From contig CACVAX010000013.1 in NCBI GenBank assembly GCA_902727935.1, positions 1 through 64,000 of the forward strand: a DNA stretch of 64,000 nt. Direction: 5' to 3'. This document shows positions 52,403 to 61,534 of this stretch, in pieces. The notes below the pieces were generated by a model that was not told the origin of the DNA, did no database searches, and saw only the letters and a list, made by a program, of their open reading frames with translations. Numbering within the stretch: the stretch's first letter is position 1; each line of letters begins with the position of its first letter. Position numbers and translations under genes: made by a program. The DNA comes from an uncultured Sulfurovum sp. (GTDB taxonomy: Bacteria; Campylobacterota; Campylobacteria; Campylobacterales; Sulfurovaceae).

Positions 52403-54057
52403 TACAAAAAAACTTTAAATAAAATCTCCCTCAATGCTTCCTTCATCTCTTTAGTTAAACTTTTTTTATTTGTAAAAATATAAAAAGGCACTGTATTTGA
52501 CCTGGAAGTAATCAATCTTTTTCTAAGCGTTGAAACTTCATCAATTTTAATACTTTTTTCACCATCATAAAGTAAGAAATTCTTATCAATACCAATTGAA
52601 AGAGAAATAATCGAATAGCTAAAAAAGTCATCCCCTTGATTATATTGATGAATAAAATTATTTAACAATTTCTCTAAACGTTTCTCTTTTTTTTCTGAAA
52701 CTTTACCAAACTTTTCTCTAAACATATACCGTTCTTTTTCACTTAACTCTAAAAGTTTATAAAATTCAGAAAGGTTCTGCCATTGGGCTCTAAAAAAATG
52801 TTTACCAAAAAGTATGTCTTCAAAAGCAGCTAGATAATATCGCTCTTCATAAGTTAAAGAGAGTTGATATTTTATTTTGAAGTACTCTTTTTTAAACAGT
52901 GATATAAGCCAATTTTCATCCAATTGAGAAATGATGTCTAACTGTTTGACAGTGTTTTTTTCTTTAGAAAATTGCCACATCATGGCAATGCTTTGATAAA
53001 TTTTTTTATCTTTAGGCATAGATAGCAAATACTCTTTGGCTAAATAAGTAATAACTTTTTCTAAAAGGGTATCTAAACGTGCAATATTATGGGTAAAAAA
53101 TACTTTTTTATATAAATTAAACCGACTCTCTAATAAATGCTCAATATCAGGCAAACTTGACGACATAAATGAAAGTTGAAATTTTTTATTCTCTTCAATA
53201 AGTATGGCTTCTCTTGTCACTCTCAAAAAATCAGCAGAAGTAGAAATATATCCAGAAGCTAATAGGTCTCTGTTAATATAGTCAATTCTATCTGCATCAA
53301 TCGAAGATGCGACATAGTCATGTAAGGTACTATACGAAAAGTCTTTTGTCTCCATATTATTCAGTATATTTTTAACCATCAAGTAATAAAGTTCTACAAT
53401 TTCTTTATTTGTACCATTGTTTTGTGCCAACTCATGTCTAAATAACATATCAAGATAAGAATAACCTATACTTTCATGTAAGACCAACTGACCATTAGTA
53501 GTAATATTATTATAAAATTTTAAAAATTTTTTTTCTTCCTCATTGAGTACTTTTTTCTTCTTGATAGATAAATAAAGACGTTTTAAAGCATATTCTGTTT
53601 GGTGTGAAAAAGGCAAATGTCCCACATCATGCAAAAGTCCAGCCAAACGTAAAGATTGTAACAATATAAGATAGCTAACATTAAATTTCTTATCTAAAAT
53701 AAATGAAAAACCTAAAAGGGTTTTATCATAAATATCTAAGGTCTTTAAGTCAATTTTTAAAGCATGTCTTTCAATAAGATTTTCTATTTCAACTTTAGCA
53801 GACATTAAAAAACTTTTACGACTCTTTTTTGAACTATTAATCAAAGAATTTTTGAACATATAAGAAGCCACATGCATTGTGCCTAAGGAATGAATGTACC
53901 TCTTAGTTGATATAGAAGGAAAAGCAAAGTATGCTAAGGCATTTTGTGAAACAAAAAGTAAACGGTTTACAACCTTACTTTTTAAAAATCTCTCTTCAAG
54001 TTTACTATAGGGAATATGTCCGTAAACGGTATCACTAACAATATTATTTTGCTTCAT
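52402..54057 (-). CDS. HD-superfamily phosphohydrolase (dNTPase-like)
   Basis: 551-residue protein of the dGTPase/SAMHD1-like HD group. KRYIHSLGTMHVASYMF supplies the first His, AGLLHDVGHLPFSHQTEYAL the HD pair and neighbouring conserved residues, and SSIDADRIDYINRDLLASG the later Asp. The C-terminal half (280-551) is helical and not recognised. It is likely a metal-dependent phosphohydrolase acting on dNTPs or another nucleotide. Monocistronic, converging on the RND operon. Confidence 0.85.
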   Translation of the reverse strand: MKQNNIVSDTVYGHIPYSKLEERFLKSKVVNRLLFVSQNALAYFAFPSISTKRYIHSLGTMHVASYMFKNSLINSSKKSRKSFLMSAKVEIENLIERHALKIDLKTLDIYDKTLLGFSFILDKKFNVSYLILLQSLRLAGLLHDVGHLPFSHQTEYALKRLYLSIKKKKVLNEEEKKFLKFYNNITTNGQLVLHESIGYSYLDMLFRHELAQNNGTNKEIVELYYLMVKNILNNMETKDFSYSTLHDYVASSIDADRIDYINRDLLASGYISTSADFLRVTREAILIEENKKFQLSFMSSSLPDIEHLLESRFNLYKKVFFTHNIARLDTLLEKVITYLAKEYLLSMPKDKKIYQSIAMMWQFSKEKNTVKQLDIISQLDENWLISLFKKEYFKIKYQLSLTYEERYYLAAFEDILFGKHFFRAQWQNLSEFYKLLELSEKERYMFREKFGKVSEKKEKRLEKLLNNFIHQYNQGDDFFSYSIISLSIGIDKNFLLYDGEKSIKIDEVSTLRKRLITSRSNTVPFYIFTNKKSLTKEMKEALREILFKVFL

Positions 54058-54321
54058 TTGATCTTTTCCTGTGTGAATATGTTGTATATTATATTAAAAA
54101 TTTCTTAGACTAGATAAGTTCCACTTGTGAAAAACTAAAAGATAAAATTATATATAAATACAAACTTGAACTTATGTAACATATTACTTCTCTTTATCTC
54201 CCAATGTAAAACAATTTCATTACCATTTAAGTTAGTGTAGATTAGAATTTAATGCGTTTATTACCTAATTTTAACTTCGATTAGGTGTACGGCTAAAGAA
54301 CAATGAGTACTGGAGGGTAAA

Positions 54322-55116
54322 TTGAAAAAAATCGTAATGCTTGTATTACTGTCATTATCAATACTACAAGCTAACAATCTTGGATTAAATGAAAAATTAG
54401 GGGCTATGGTTCCACTTGATTTAACGTTTATCGATGAAACGGGGAAAAGTAGAACTTTAAAAGACTACATGAATGGGAAGCCAACCATTATTTCTCTTAA
54501 CTATTTTCGTTGTGCAGGTATTTGTACACCACAACTTGAAGACATGGCTCAAATGTTAAGCCGACTTGACTTAGCAGAAAATATAGACTACAAAGCACTT
54601 ACCATCTCATTTGATGAGACGGAAACACCAGCACTTGCAGCAGCAAAACGTAAAACACACCTTATTTCAATGGGCAGATCTTATGTTCCTGATGCATGGC
54701 ACTTTGTTCTCTCTGAAAACAACTCTTCTGCAATACTTGCAGATACAGTTGGTTTTAGCTACGAAAAGACAGTAAATCCAACATCTGGTGTAGTAGACTG
54801 GATTCATCCAGCTGTACTAATTATGTTATCACCAGAAGGAAAAGTAACCCGTTATCTCAATGGTATCGAACAACTTCCTTTTGATGTAAAAATGGCACTT
54901 ATGGAAGCTGGTGAAGGGAAAATAGGACCGACCATTGCAAAAAATTTGCTTTTTTGTTTTGCTTATGACCCAAAAGCTAAAACCTATATTTTTAAATGGG
55001 AAAAAATAGCAGCAACCATTATGTTTGCAATGATGCTATTATTCTTTATTTACCTCGTAAAAACAAGTAACAGAAACGATGACCGAGAACATCATCAAAA
55101 TAAAGGAGACAATTAG
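54322..55116 (+). CDS. SCO1/SenC copper chaperone for cytochrome oxidase
   Basis: 264-residue protein starting at TTG with a strong GGAGGGT. Signal peptide about 1-17. The thioredoxin-fold SCO domain (25-205) has the copper-binding CAGIC in YFRCAGICTPQLEDMA and the distal His in DWIHPAVLIML. A C-terminal membrane helix lies at about 229-248. It delivers copper to the CuA site of subunit II. First gene of the oxidase operon; the subunit I ATG follows at once. Confidence 0.92.
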   Translation: MKKIVMLVLLSLSILQANNLGLNEKLGAMVPLDLTFIDETGKSRTLKDYMNGKPTIISLNYFRCAGICTPQLEDMAQMLSRLDLAENIDYKALTISFDETETPALAAAKRKTHLISMGRSYVPDAWHFVLSENNSSAILADTVGFSYEKTVNPTSGVVDWIHPAVLIMLSPEGKVTRYLNGIEQLPFDVKMALMEAGEGKIGPTIAKNLLFCFAYDPKAKTYIFKWEKIAATIMFAMMLLFFIYLVKTSNRNDDREHHQNKGDN

Positions 55117-56772
55117 ATGAGTAAAACTTATTTCGACGAAACACACTGTGCCATTGGGCACCCAAAAAGTACATTCATGCAGTGGATGCTTACTGTAGAC
55201 CATAAAAGAATTGGTATTATGTATGCAGCTGTAATGTTTTTCTACTTTTTCATTGCTGTAGCAACAGCTTTCATGATGCGTTTAGAGCTTTTAGCACCAG
55301 GAGGGCAGTTTTTAGACGGAGACACTTTTAACCAAGCCTTCACTCTTCACGGAGTCATCATGATTTTCCTATTTATTGTTCCAGGAATTCCTGCAATATT
55401 TGGTAACATTGTAATGCCATTGATGATTGGTGCGAAAGATGTATCTTTCCCAAGACTTAACTGGTTTACTTTCTGGTTATATGTTGTTGGAACGTTTGTT
55501 GCAATGGCATCACTATTTACTGATGCAGGTTTTGCTGATACAGGTTGGACATTCTATGCACCTTACTCAATTAACACCAGTACAAATGTAATCTTTACAC
55601 TTGTAGCAGCGTTTATTCTTGGTATGGCTTCAATTCTTACAGGACTTAACTTCCTTGTAACAATTCATAGACTTAGAGCGCCAGGTATGGGTTTTTGGAA
55701 AATGCCACTTTTTGTATGGGGTATCTACGCAACAGCATGGATTCAACTTCTTGCAACACCAGTCGTTGGTATTACGCTTATTCTAGCAATTCTTGAAAAA
55801 TACTTTGGTATTGGTATCTTTGACCCAGCTAAGGGGGGAGACCCAGTATTATTCCAACACTTATTCTGGATTTACTCTCACCCAGCTGTATATTTAATGA
55901 TTCTTCCAGCATTTGGTATTATGTCTGAAATTATTCCAACTTTCTCAAGAAGAGAAATATTTGGATACAGAGCCATTGCTATCTCATCAGCCTCAATTGC
56001 TGGTATTGGTTACTTAGTATGGGGTCACCACCTTTATACCTCAGGTATGGCAGATACAGCTAAAGTTATCTTCTCATTCTTAACCTTCTTCGTTGCGATT
56101 CCAACGGGTATTAAATTCTATGACTGGATTGCTACTATGTACAAAGGTAAGATTATTCTTTCTACGCCTATGCTATGGGCTTTAGGAACTATTATTACCT
56201 TTACAATTGGTGGACTTACAGGGGTAACTATTGCCATGATTGGTGTTGATATTCACCTTCAAGATACTTACTATACAGTTGCTCACTTCCATTACGCTAT
56301 GCTAGGTGGGGTTGCATTCTTATTGTTTGCTGGACTACACTATTGGTTCCCATTGGTTACAGGTAAAATGTACAATGAGTTCCATGGAAAAATTTCTTTC
56401 TATCTTCAATTTGTAGGATTTAACCTTTTATGGTTCCCAATGTTCATCGCTGGATACTATGGTATGCCAAGACGTTACTTTGACTACTTACCAGAGTTTC
56501 AAATTTATCACCAAGTTTCATTTGTAGGGGCAGTTATTTTTATTACTGGACTTGTTTACATGTTTGTAGTATTTTACAAAGGTTGGACAAAAGGTGAGGC
56601 ATCTGGACCAAACCCATGGAATGCAACAACATTAGAGTGGCATCTACCATCATCACCTCCACCATTAGAAAACCATTCTAAAGTTCCATATGTTGACTTT
56701 AATCCGTATGAGTATCATCATGGTCAGCCAGTGGTTAAGTTTAATTATGAAACTATGCAAAGGATAGATTAA
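55117..56772 (+). CDS. ctaD: Cytochrome c oxidase subunit I (A2-type)
   Basis: 551-residue heme-copper oxidase core with 12-14 helices. Heme ligand His in FTLHGVIMIFLF; CuB and cross-linked Tyr region WIYSHPAVYLMILPAF; HHLYTSGM supplies the other CuB His pair; heme a/a3 His in TVAHFHYAML. The YSHPAVY sequence, in place of GHPEVY, marks the A2 subfamily that lacks the D-channel glutamate. It reduces O2 with proton pumping in the inner membrane. Confidence 0.95.
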   Translation: MSKTYFDETHCAIGHPKSTFMQWMLTVDHKRIGIMYAAVMFFYFFIAVATAFMMRLELLAPGGQFLDGDTFNQAFTLHGVIMIFLFIVPGIPAIFGNIVMPLMIGAKDVSFPRLNWFTFWLYVVGTFVAMASLFTDAGFADTGWTFYAPYSINTSTNVIFTLVAAFILGMASILTGLNFLVTIHRLRAPGMGFWKMPLFVWGIYATAWIQLLATPVVGITLILAILEKYFGIGIFDPAKGGDPVLFQHLFWIYSHPAVYLMILPAFGIMSEIIPTFSRREIFGYRAIAISSASIAGIGYLVWGHHLYTSGMADTAKVIFSFLTFFVAIPTGIKFYDWIATMYKGKIILSTPMLWALGTIITFTIGGLTGVTIAMIGVDIHLQDTYYTVAHFHYAMLGGVAFLLFAGLHYWFPLVTGKMYNEFHGKISFYLQFVGFNLLWFPMFIAGYYGMPRRYFDYLPEFQIYHQVSFVGAVIFITGLVYMFVVFYKGWTKGEASGPNPWNATTLEWHLPSSPPPLENHSKVPYVDFNPYEYHHGQPVVKFNYETMQRID

Positions 56773-57461
56773 TGTCAGGTCCATACGTACCAGAAATCGC
56801 AACAGATCGCGAAGGAAATGAACATTTAGTTCAAGGTTGGCAAGATGACTTTTATGGTGGAAAACTAGGTTTTTGGCTATTTATGTTTACAGAGGTATTA
56901 ATGTTTGGTGCTATGTTTATGGCACTTGCTTACTACAATACTCTACACCCACAAGACTTTTTAGATGCTTCGGCATCTTTAAATAGATTACTTGGTGGAA
57001 TTAACACTGTTGTACTATTAATATCAGCACTGACTATGGGTCTTGGCTTACTGAATATGAGAGTTGGTAAGGTTAAAGAAGCAAAACTAATGATTTGGGC
57101 AACTATTATTTTAGCTGCAGCATTCTTAGTCATTAAAGGTTTTGAGTGGAGAGCTGAGTACAATCATGGTATCTTCTTAATGCATGACCAACTACTTCCA
57201 GGTTCATCATTACCACTTGGACAAAAATTATTTTTTGGACTTTATTTTTCAATGACGGGACTTCACGGTTTCCACATCATTATTGGTATTGGACTTATGA
57301 TTTGGTTACTTAAAAGAATTAATGCTGAAAAAGTAAGACCAGATCACCATATCTTATATTGGAACATCGCACTATACTGGGACATCGTACACCTTATTTG
57401 GGTATTTGTATTTCCTTACTACTACATGATCGGAGCAGGAGGAGCTACAGGTGGACACTAA
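56772..57461 (+). CDS. ctaE: Cytochrome c oxidase subunit III
   Basis: 229-residue membrane protein with about five helices, shorter than the seven-helix mitochondrial form. Family features: KLGFWLFMFTEVLMFGAMF, FFGLYFSMTGLHGFHIIIG with the conserved His pair, and YWDIVHLIWVFVFPYYYMIG. One-base overlap with subunit I and an 11-base overlap with subunit IV show tight coupling. Confidence 0.94.
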   Translation: MSGPYVPEIATDREGNEHLVQGWQDDFYGGKLGFWLFMFTEVLMFGAMFMALAYYNTLHPQDFLDASASLNRLLGGINTVVLLISALTMGLGLLNMRVGKVKEAKLMIWATIILAAAFLVIKGFEWRAEYNHGIFLMHDQLLPGSSLPLGQKLFFGLYFSMTGLHGFHIIIGIGLMIWLLKRINAEKVRPDHHILYWNIALYWDIVHLIWVFVFPYYYMIGAGGATGGH

Positions 57462-57831
57462 TACTATAGATTACGCAAAAGAAAGATCAGGATATTACAA
57501 AATTCTTGTAGGACTCCTATTATTGACGGCTGTTACCTTTATTCAGCCTCATATGTTTATGACAGAATCAACATTCTTAGCACAAATGCTTATTGCAGTT
57601 GCTAAAGCTTGGTTAATTTTAATGTTTTATATGCACTTAAAAGGTGAAACACTTATCATTTGGATGACAGGTTTCTCACTCTTTATTGTATTTACATTTT
57701 TCGCGATTGTCATTGGTGTTGATGTACAACACTTTCAATTTAAAGATGAAAGTCATATTACAGAATCAGCAACACTAATGCATGAAGCAGCTAATACATC
57801 TGCTACATCATCACATTCAACAGCACACTAA
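57451..57831 (+). CDS. ctaF: Cytochrome c oxidase subunit IV
   Basis: 126-residue three-helix protein of the COX4_pro/CtaF type (helices about 16-34, 43-64, 71-92), including VAKAWLILMFYMHLKGE, a diagnostic stretch. It starts at GTG inside the end of subunit III with GGAGGAGCTACAG as ribosome site. The His- and Ser-rich C-terminus is divergent. It stabilises the oxidase. Confidence 0.88.
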   Translation: MDTNTIDYAKERSGYYKILVGLLLLTAVTFIQPHMFMTESTFLAQMLIAVAKAWLILMFYMHLKGETLIIWMTGFSLFIVFTFFAIVIGVDVQHFQFKDESHITESATLMHEAANTSATSSHSTAH

Positions 57832-57840
57832 GGAGGCAAT

Positions 57841-58824
57841 ATGGATGTTAACAACACACTAAGTGGTTTTAGTTCAATGGCAGAAACTTTTGCCTCAGAT
57901 TTTCACCAAGCATTTTGGATAAACTTTTGGATTTCAGTAGTACTCGGTTTATCAGTACTTATTCCAATGTTTTACTTTGCTTGGAAATACAGAGAAAACA
58001 ATGTTAAAGATGAAGACATTAAAAACATTACCCATAACACTTCACTGGAAATTGCTTGGACTTTAATTCCAACACTACTAATGATGGTTCTTTTTTATTA
58101 TGGTTATACTTCTATGAAGTCTTTAAGAACCCTACCAGCAGCGTCTGAGAGTATTGTAGTAAAAGTTGAAGGTTCAAAATGGAAATGGAAATATGAATAC
58201 CCAGCGAATAAATCTGGACATGTTCATAAAATCACTTCTGTTTATGACAAAAAAATTGGTGGTGTAAAAAGAGGTCTTTATGTACCTGTTGGAACGAATG
58301 TTATTTTAGAAATGACAGCACCTTTAAACGATGTTATTCACGCATACTATGTACCTGCTTTACGTATGAAAGAAGATGTCGTACCAGGACGTACAACAAA
58401 ACAATGGTTCAATGCTGATGTTGTTGGTACTTATGATGTAGAATGTGCTGAATACTGTGGTACAGCACACTCGTACATGTACTCTAAAATTGTGGTTATG
58501 GAACAAGCTGATTATGATGCATGGTTTGAAAGCAATGCTAAATCACCATTTGAAGATGCTAATGCAGCACCTATTTCAAAAGGTCAATCAATTTATGAAG
58601 ATAATGGTTGTGCTGGATGTCACTCAATAGATAGCGATGCAACACTTGTAGGTCCAGGACTTAAAGGTATTGGTGCTAAACATGATGCAGCCTACTTAAA
58701 AGATGCAATTGTTAACCCAGACAAAGATGTTCCTGCTGGATTCTTCCCAGGGGTAATGCCTCCATTTGCACTTCCAGATGCTGATGTTGCAGAACTTGTT
58801 AAATATATGCAAGATGCTAAATAA
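57841..58824 (+). CDS. ctaC: Cytochrome c oxidase subunit II with heme c domain
   Basis: 327-residue subunit II of caa3 type. Two N-terminal helices (about 28-48, 70-90), a cupredoxin domain with WKWKYEYP and the CuA ligands in VECAEYCGTAHSYM (Cys, Cys, His, Met), then a fused cytochrome c domain (about 245-327) with NGCAGCHSID and axial Met in FFPGVMPPF. Electrons pass heme c, CuA, heme a. It is last among the subunits here (I-III-IV-II), not first as usual. Confidence 0.95.
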   Translation: MDVNNTLSGFSSMAETFASDFHQAFWINFWISVVLGLSVLIPMFYFAWKYRENNVKDEDIKNITHNTSLEIAWTLIPTLLMMVLFYYGYTSMKSLRTLPAASESIVVKVEGSKWKWKYEYPANKSGHVHKITSVYDKKIGGVKRGLYVPVGTNVILEMTAPLNDVIHAYYVPALRMKEDVVPGRTTKQWFNADVVGTYDVECAEYCGTAHSYMYSKIVVMEQADYDAWFESNAKSPFEDANAAPISKGQSIYEDNGCAGCHSIDSDATLVGPGLKGIGAKHDAAYLKDAIVNPDKDVPAGFFPGVMPPFALPDADVAELVKYMQDAK

Positions 58825-58836
58825 AAGTCTTTTAAA

Positions 58837-59700
58837 ATGATAAAAGACTTTTTTATTGTCACTAAATTTGTTCTCTCCTTCGCAGTAAGTTTATCTGCAC
58901 TCTTTGCCTACATTATGGCAAAGGGAGATGTCGGAGTAGACATGTTATTAGCAACTTTTTCTGTACTTCTTGTCGCCATGGGTGTCTCAACACTCAATCA
59001 GGTACAAGAGTACAAAGAAGATGCTAAAATGGAACGTACTAAAAATCGTCCAATCGCTGCTGGACGAATGACTCCCTTAACTGGTACTATTATTGCTGCT
59101 GTTCTTATTGTTCTTTCTATGATTCTTATTTACAGTCTCTTAGGTTTAACGGGTGTTAATATTTTTGCTTTTGCTTTTATTTGGTATAATGCAATGTACA
59201 CGCCTCTTAAGAAAAAATCAGCTTTAGCCGTAGTGCCTGGTGCTATTTTAGGGGTGATACCTCCTGCAATTGGATGGCTTGTGGCAGGAAGTTCATTAAT
59301 GGAATTAGATTTTATTGCCTTAGCACTCTACTTCTTTATTTGGCAAGTACCTCATTTTTGGTTACTTGTAATGCTCTTCCATGGTGATTACAAAGATGGT
59401 GGTTATCCAACTGCCATGCGTCTATTTGGTCAGGCCAGTTTACAAAGACTTACCTTTGTATGGCTCATCTTTACCATTCAAGCTGGAATATTCTTAGTTT
59501 CTGTTTTTGAGCCATTTATGGTCTCAATGATACTCAGTATTTTGGTTGGAATTTGGGCATTTGTTTCATCACTAGAACTGCTTAAAGAAAAATTTGAACT
59601 TAGCAATGCTCGTTCAGTATTTTGGAAAATCAATGCTGCTTTTTTAGCCATTATTGTTATTCTAAGTGTTGATGAGTATCTTAAGCATCAAGTATTCTAA
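58837..59700 (+). CDS. ctaB: Protoheme IX farnesyltransferase (heme O synthase)
   Basis: 287-residue UbiA-family membrane enzyme making heme O for the oxidase. Nine helices. The first Asp/Asn motif is STLNQVQEYKEDAKMERTKN with RPIAAGRM; the second region is FFIWQVPHFWLL with MLFHGDYKDGGYP. The heme A synthase gene (ctaA) is not seen in this window, so heme a formation depends on a gene elsewhere. It follows subunit II by 12 bases. Confidence 0.92.
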   Translation: MIKDFFIVTKFVLSFAVSLSALFAYIMAKGDVGVDMLLATFSVLLVAMGVSTLNQVQEYKEDAKMERTKNRPIAAGRMTPLTGTIIAAVLIVLSMILIYSLLGLTGVNIFAFAFIWYNAMYTPLKKKSALAVVPGAILGVIPPAIGWLVAGSSLMELDFIALALYFFIWQVPHFWLLVMLFHGDYKDGGYPTAMRLFGQASLQRLTFVWLIFTIQAGIFLVSVFEPFMVSMILSILVGIWAFVSSLELLKEKFELSNARSVFWKINAAFLAIIVILSVDEYLKHQVF

Positions 59701-59718
59701 GTCGCTATCTCTATTCTA

Positions 59719-59747
59719 CTTCCTATATGATTTTTTAATATAGGAAG
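59719..59747. terminator. Perfect 10-bp hairpin after ctaB
   Basis: CTTCCTATAT and ATATAGGAAG pair perfectly with a 9-base T-rich loop, 18 bases after the ctaB stop. It lacks a clear T tract, but position suggests the end of the oxidase operon. Confidence 0.55.
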
Positions 59748-59819
59748 CTTCTAATACACTTCTATAATCTCTATTTTTAGCCATTATAAAAGTCTATTAT
59801 AACTCTTTAAGGAAATAAA

Positions 59820-60362
59820 ATGTCACAAGAAAACAACTCAAAAGAAGAAATATATTCTCTTGAAACGATATTATCAACAATTACAAAAGTAAAAAATAAT
59901 ACAGCTAAAAAAAGGCTTATTTTTGACCAAGCTCCTATTGGTGGCATTAGTGTTAAATGGGTTATTGCTTTTTTAATCTCTCTACCTATTCTACTTTATG
60001 CAGGAATTTTCAACCCCACCATGTTTCAAATGCTTGGTATTGCACAGGCAATTATCTTTTTTATTGTCTTTTTATCCATGGTTATGATTCTTTCTGTGGC
60101 TGTTGTCTTTATCAATAACAACAAAGTAACCAGAGACGTTACAATTTCTTGGAACAGATACTTTAAAGACGTTGACCTAAAACTGGCATTATCATCAGGT
60201 TCAACACCCTATAAAGACTTTTTCAAACACTATAATCTTGCCTTAAAAGAAAACTTAACAGAAAAAGCATTAGAGAAGCGATTACAAGAAATTTTTGCTA
60301 CAATGGAAGAAGAGAATCAAATACTTATGGAAGCCATAAGAAGAAATCAAAATAGAAGATAA
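59820..60362 (+). CDS. Two-helix membrane protein of unknown function
   Basis: 180-residue protein. An acidic N-terminus (1-45) precedes two membrane helices at about 47-66 and 73-100 (IAQAIIFFIVFLSMVMILSV) and a cytoplasmic charged, helical C-terminus (105-180). No family recognised. TAAGGAAATAAA precedes the start. It begins a three-gene run with the Sel1-repeat lipoprotein-like protein and a small membrane protein. Confidence 0.7.
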   Translation: MSQENNSKEEIYSLETILSTITKVKNNTAKKRLIFDQAPIGGISVKWVIAFLISLPILLYAGIFNPTMFQMLGIAQAIIFFIVFLSMVMILSVAVVFINNNKVTRDVTISWNRYFKDVDLKLALSSGSTPYKDFFKHYNLALKENLTEKALEKRLQEIFATMEEENQILMEAIRRNQNRR

Positions 60363-60365
60363 TGA

Positions 60366-60980
60366 ATGAAAAAAATACTATTAACACTCATATTACTATT
60401 AGTAGTTAACCTTTCAGCTTCAAACTATGAACTTCTAAAACAAAAATGTGCTAACAGTGACGCGACAGCATGTTATGAAGTAGGCTTACCTTTAACACAA
60501 GGTGACAATGCAAAAGTGCAAGATATCTTAGATGAAGGCATGTCTTATATGCGTAAAGCTTGTCACAGTGGAGAAGAGAGAGCTTGTGATGTCATGGGGG
60601 CTCAATATTATAAAAACAAAAACTATGCCATTGCCAATAAATTTTTAACCAAATCTTGTGACCGTGGTATTAAAAGTGCTTGTGAATCAGTAGGTGTTAT
60701 CTATCGAGATGGGCATGAAACACGACAAGATGATGTTAAAGCACGAGAATTTTTTACTAAAGCCTGTGAACTTAAAAGTGGTGATGCCTGTTACAATGTA
60801 GCCATTTTATATCGTGGTGGCTTTGGAGTAGAAAAGGACAGAACAGAAGAAAAAGAGTTCTACCAAAAAGCTTGTGATGCTGGATTAAAAGCTGGTTGTG
60901 ACCGATACACCGAGCTTGACAACGAAGACAAAGGTATCGAAACAGGTATTTTAGCAACAATTAAAGGATGGTTTAAATAA
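60366..60980 (+). CDS. Secreted Cys-rich Sel1-repeat protein (Hcp-like)
   Basis: 204-residue protein with signal peptide KILLTLILLLVVNLSAS and four or five Sel1-like repeats of about 36 residues. Each carries paired Cys seven residues apart (CANSDATACYEV, CHSGEERACDV, CDRGIKSACESVG, CELKSGDACYNV, CDAGLKAGC). This is the Helicobacter cysteine-rich protein pattern, where the pairs form disulfides in the periplasm. The role is probably protein-protein interaction. Confidence 0.85.
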   Translation: MKKILLTLILLLVVNLSASNYELLKQKCANSDATACYEVGLPLTQGDNAKVQDILDEGMSYMRKACHSGEERACDVMGAQYYKNKNYAIANKFLTKSCDRGIKSACESVGVIYRDGHETRQDDVKAREFFTKACELKSGDACYNVAILYRGGFGVEKDRTEEKEFYQKACDAGLKAGCDRYTELDNEDKGIETGILATIKGWFK

Positions 60981-60981
60981 G

Positions 60982-61236
60982 ATGATTGCACAACCTCTCT
61001 ACATCATACTCCCTATCGTTTTTCTCTTCATGGTCTTCTTTGTAGGAAGTTACGTTTTTATGATGCTAGGCATTATGAGAGCCGACCAAAATGACGTGGA
61101 ATCACGTAAGAAACAAGGCTATAATCAAGATATTATTCCTAAAAAAATAGACTTAGATGAAAATGAAGAAAAAGCTAATGAAGAAAAAACTCAAGATGAA
61201 GAAGTTAAAAATGAGAAAAAATCTAAAGAAGAATAA
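60982..61236 (+). CDS. Small single-pass membrane protein with charged tail
   Basis: 84-residue protein. One helix at about 8-30 (IILPIVFLFMVFFVGSYVFM) is followed by a highly acidic/basic, probably disordered tail of Lys and Glu runs. It starts one base after the Sel1 gene stop. Not recognised. Its opening resembles short DUF3149-type membrane proteins only in outline. Confidence 0.65.
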   Translation: MIAQPLYIILPIVFLFMVFFVGSYVFMMLGIMRADQNDVESRKKQGYNQDIIPKKIDLDENEEKANEEKTQDEEVKNEKKSKEE

Positions 61237-61254
61237 TACGCTTATTTAGGAAAA

Positions 61255-61274
61255 CTTCTACTTTTGAGTAGAAG
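61255..61274 (-). terminator. Terminator of the nap operon
   Basis: CTTCTACT and AGTAGAAG form a perfect 8-bp stem with a 4-base loop, followed on the minus strand by TTTTCC. It overlaps the last codons of the final gene. Confidence 0.75.
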
Positions 61275-61533
61275 CTTCTATTTCAGCTTCATAAGCCATG
61301 ATTTGTTGGCGTACTTCATGAATCTGCTCCACCGTAACCCCATCAGCACTCGACCAAGCTACTTGTACCTCCTCACCATACTCCGAACCCATCTGTTCTA
61401 CTTTTTGAGCATAATCATGAATATCCACACAAATGACCCTATTCTCAGGAGTCATCTCTTTGAAAGTATCACTTAATTCAATATACCAACGACCCATGGC
61501 ATTACTCTTAATCACTGACTCTATGATAACCAT
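61258..61533 (-). CDS. Conserved small protein at the end of the nap operon
   Basis: 91-residue soluble protein starting MVIIESVIKSNAMGRWYIEL, with GGAGG seven bases upstream; a longer frame would run into napD. It has mixed alpha/beta content with an ending QIMAYEAEIEAST. Not recognised by name. Its tight coupling after napD suggests a role in nitrate reductase maturation or regulation. Confidence 0.7.
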   Translation of the reverse strand: MVIIESVIKSNAMGRWYIELSDTFKEMTPENRVICVDIHDYAQKVEQMGSEYGEEVQVAWSSADGVTVEQIHEVRQQIMAYEAEIEASTQK

Positions 61534-61534
61534 C

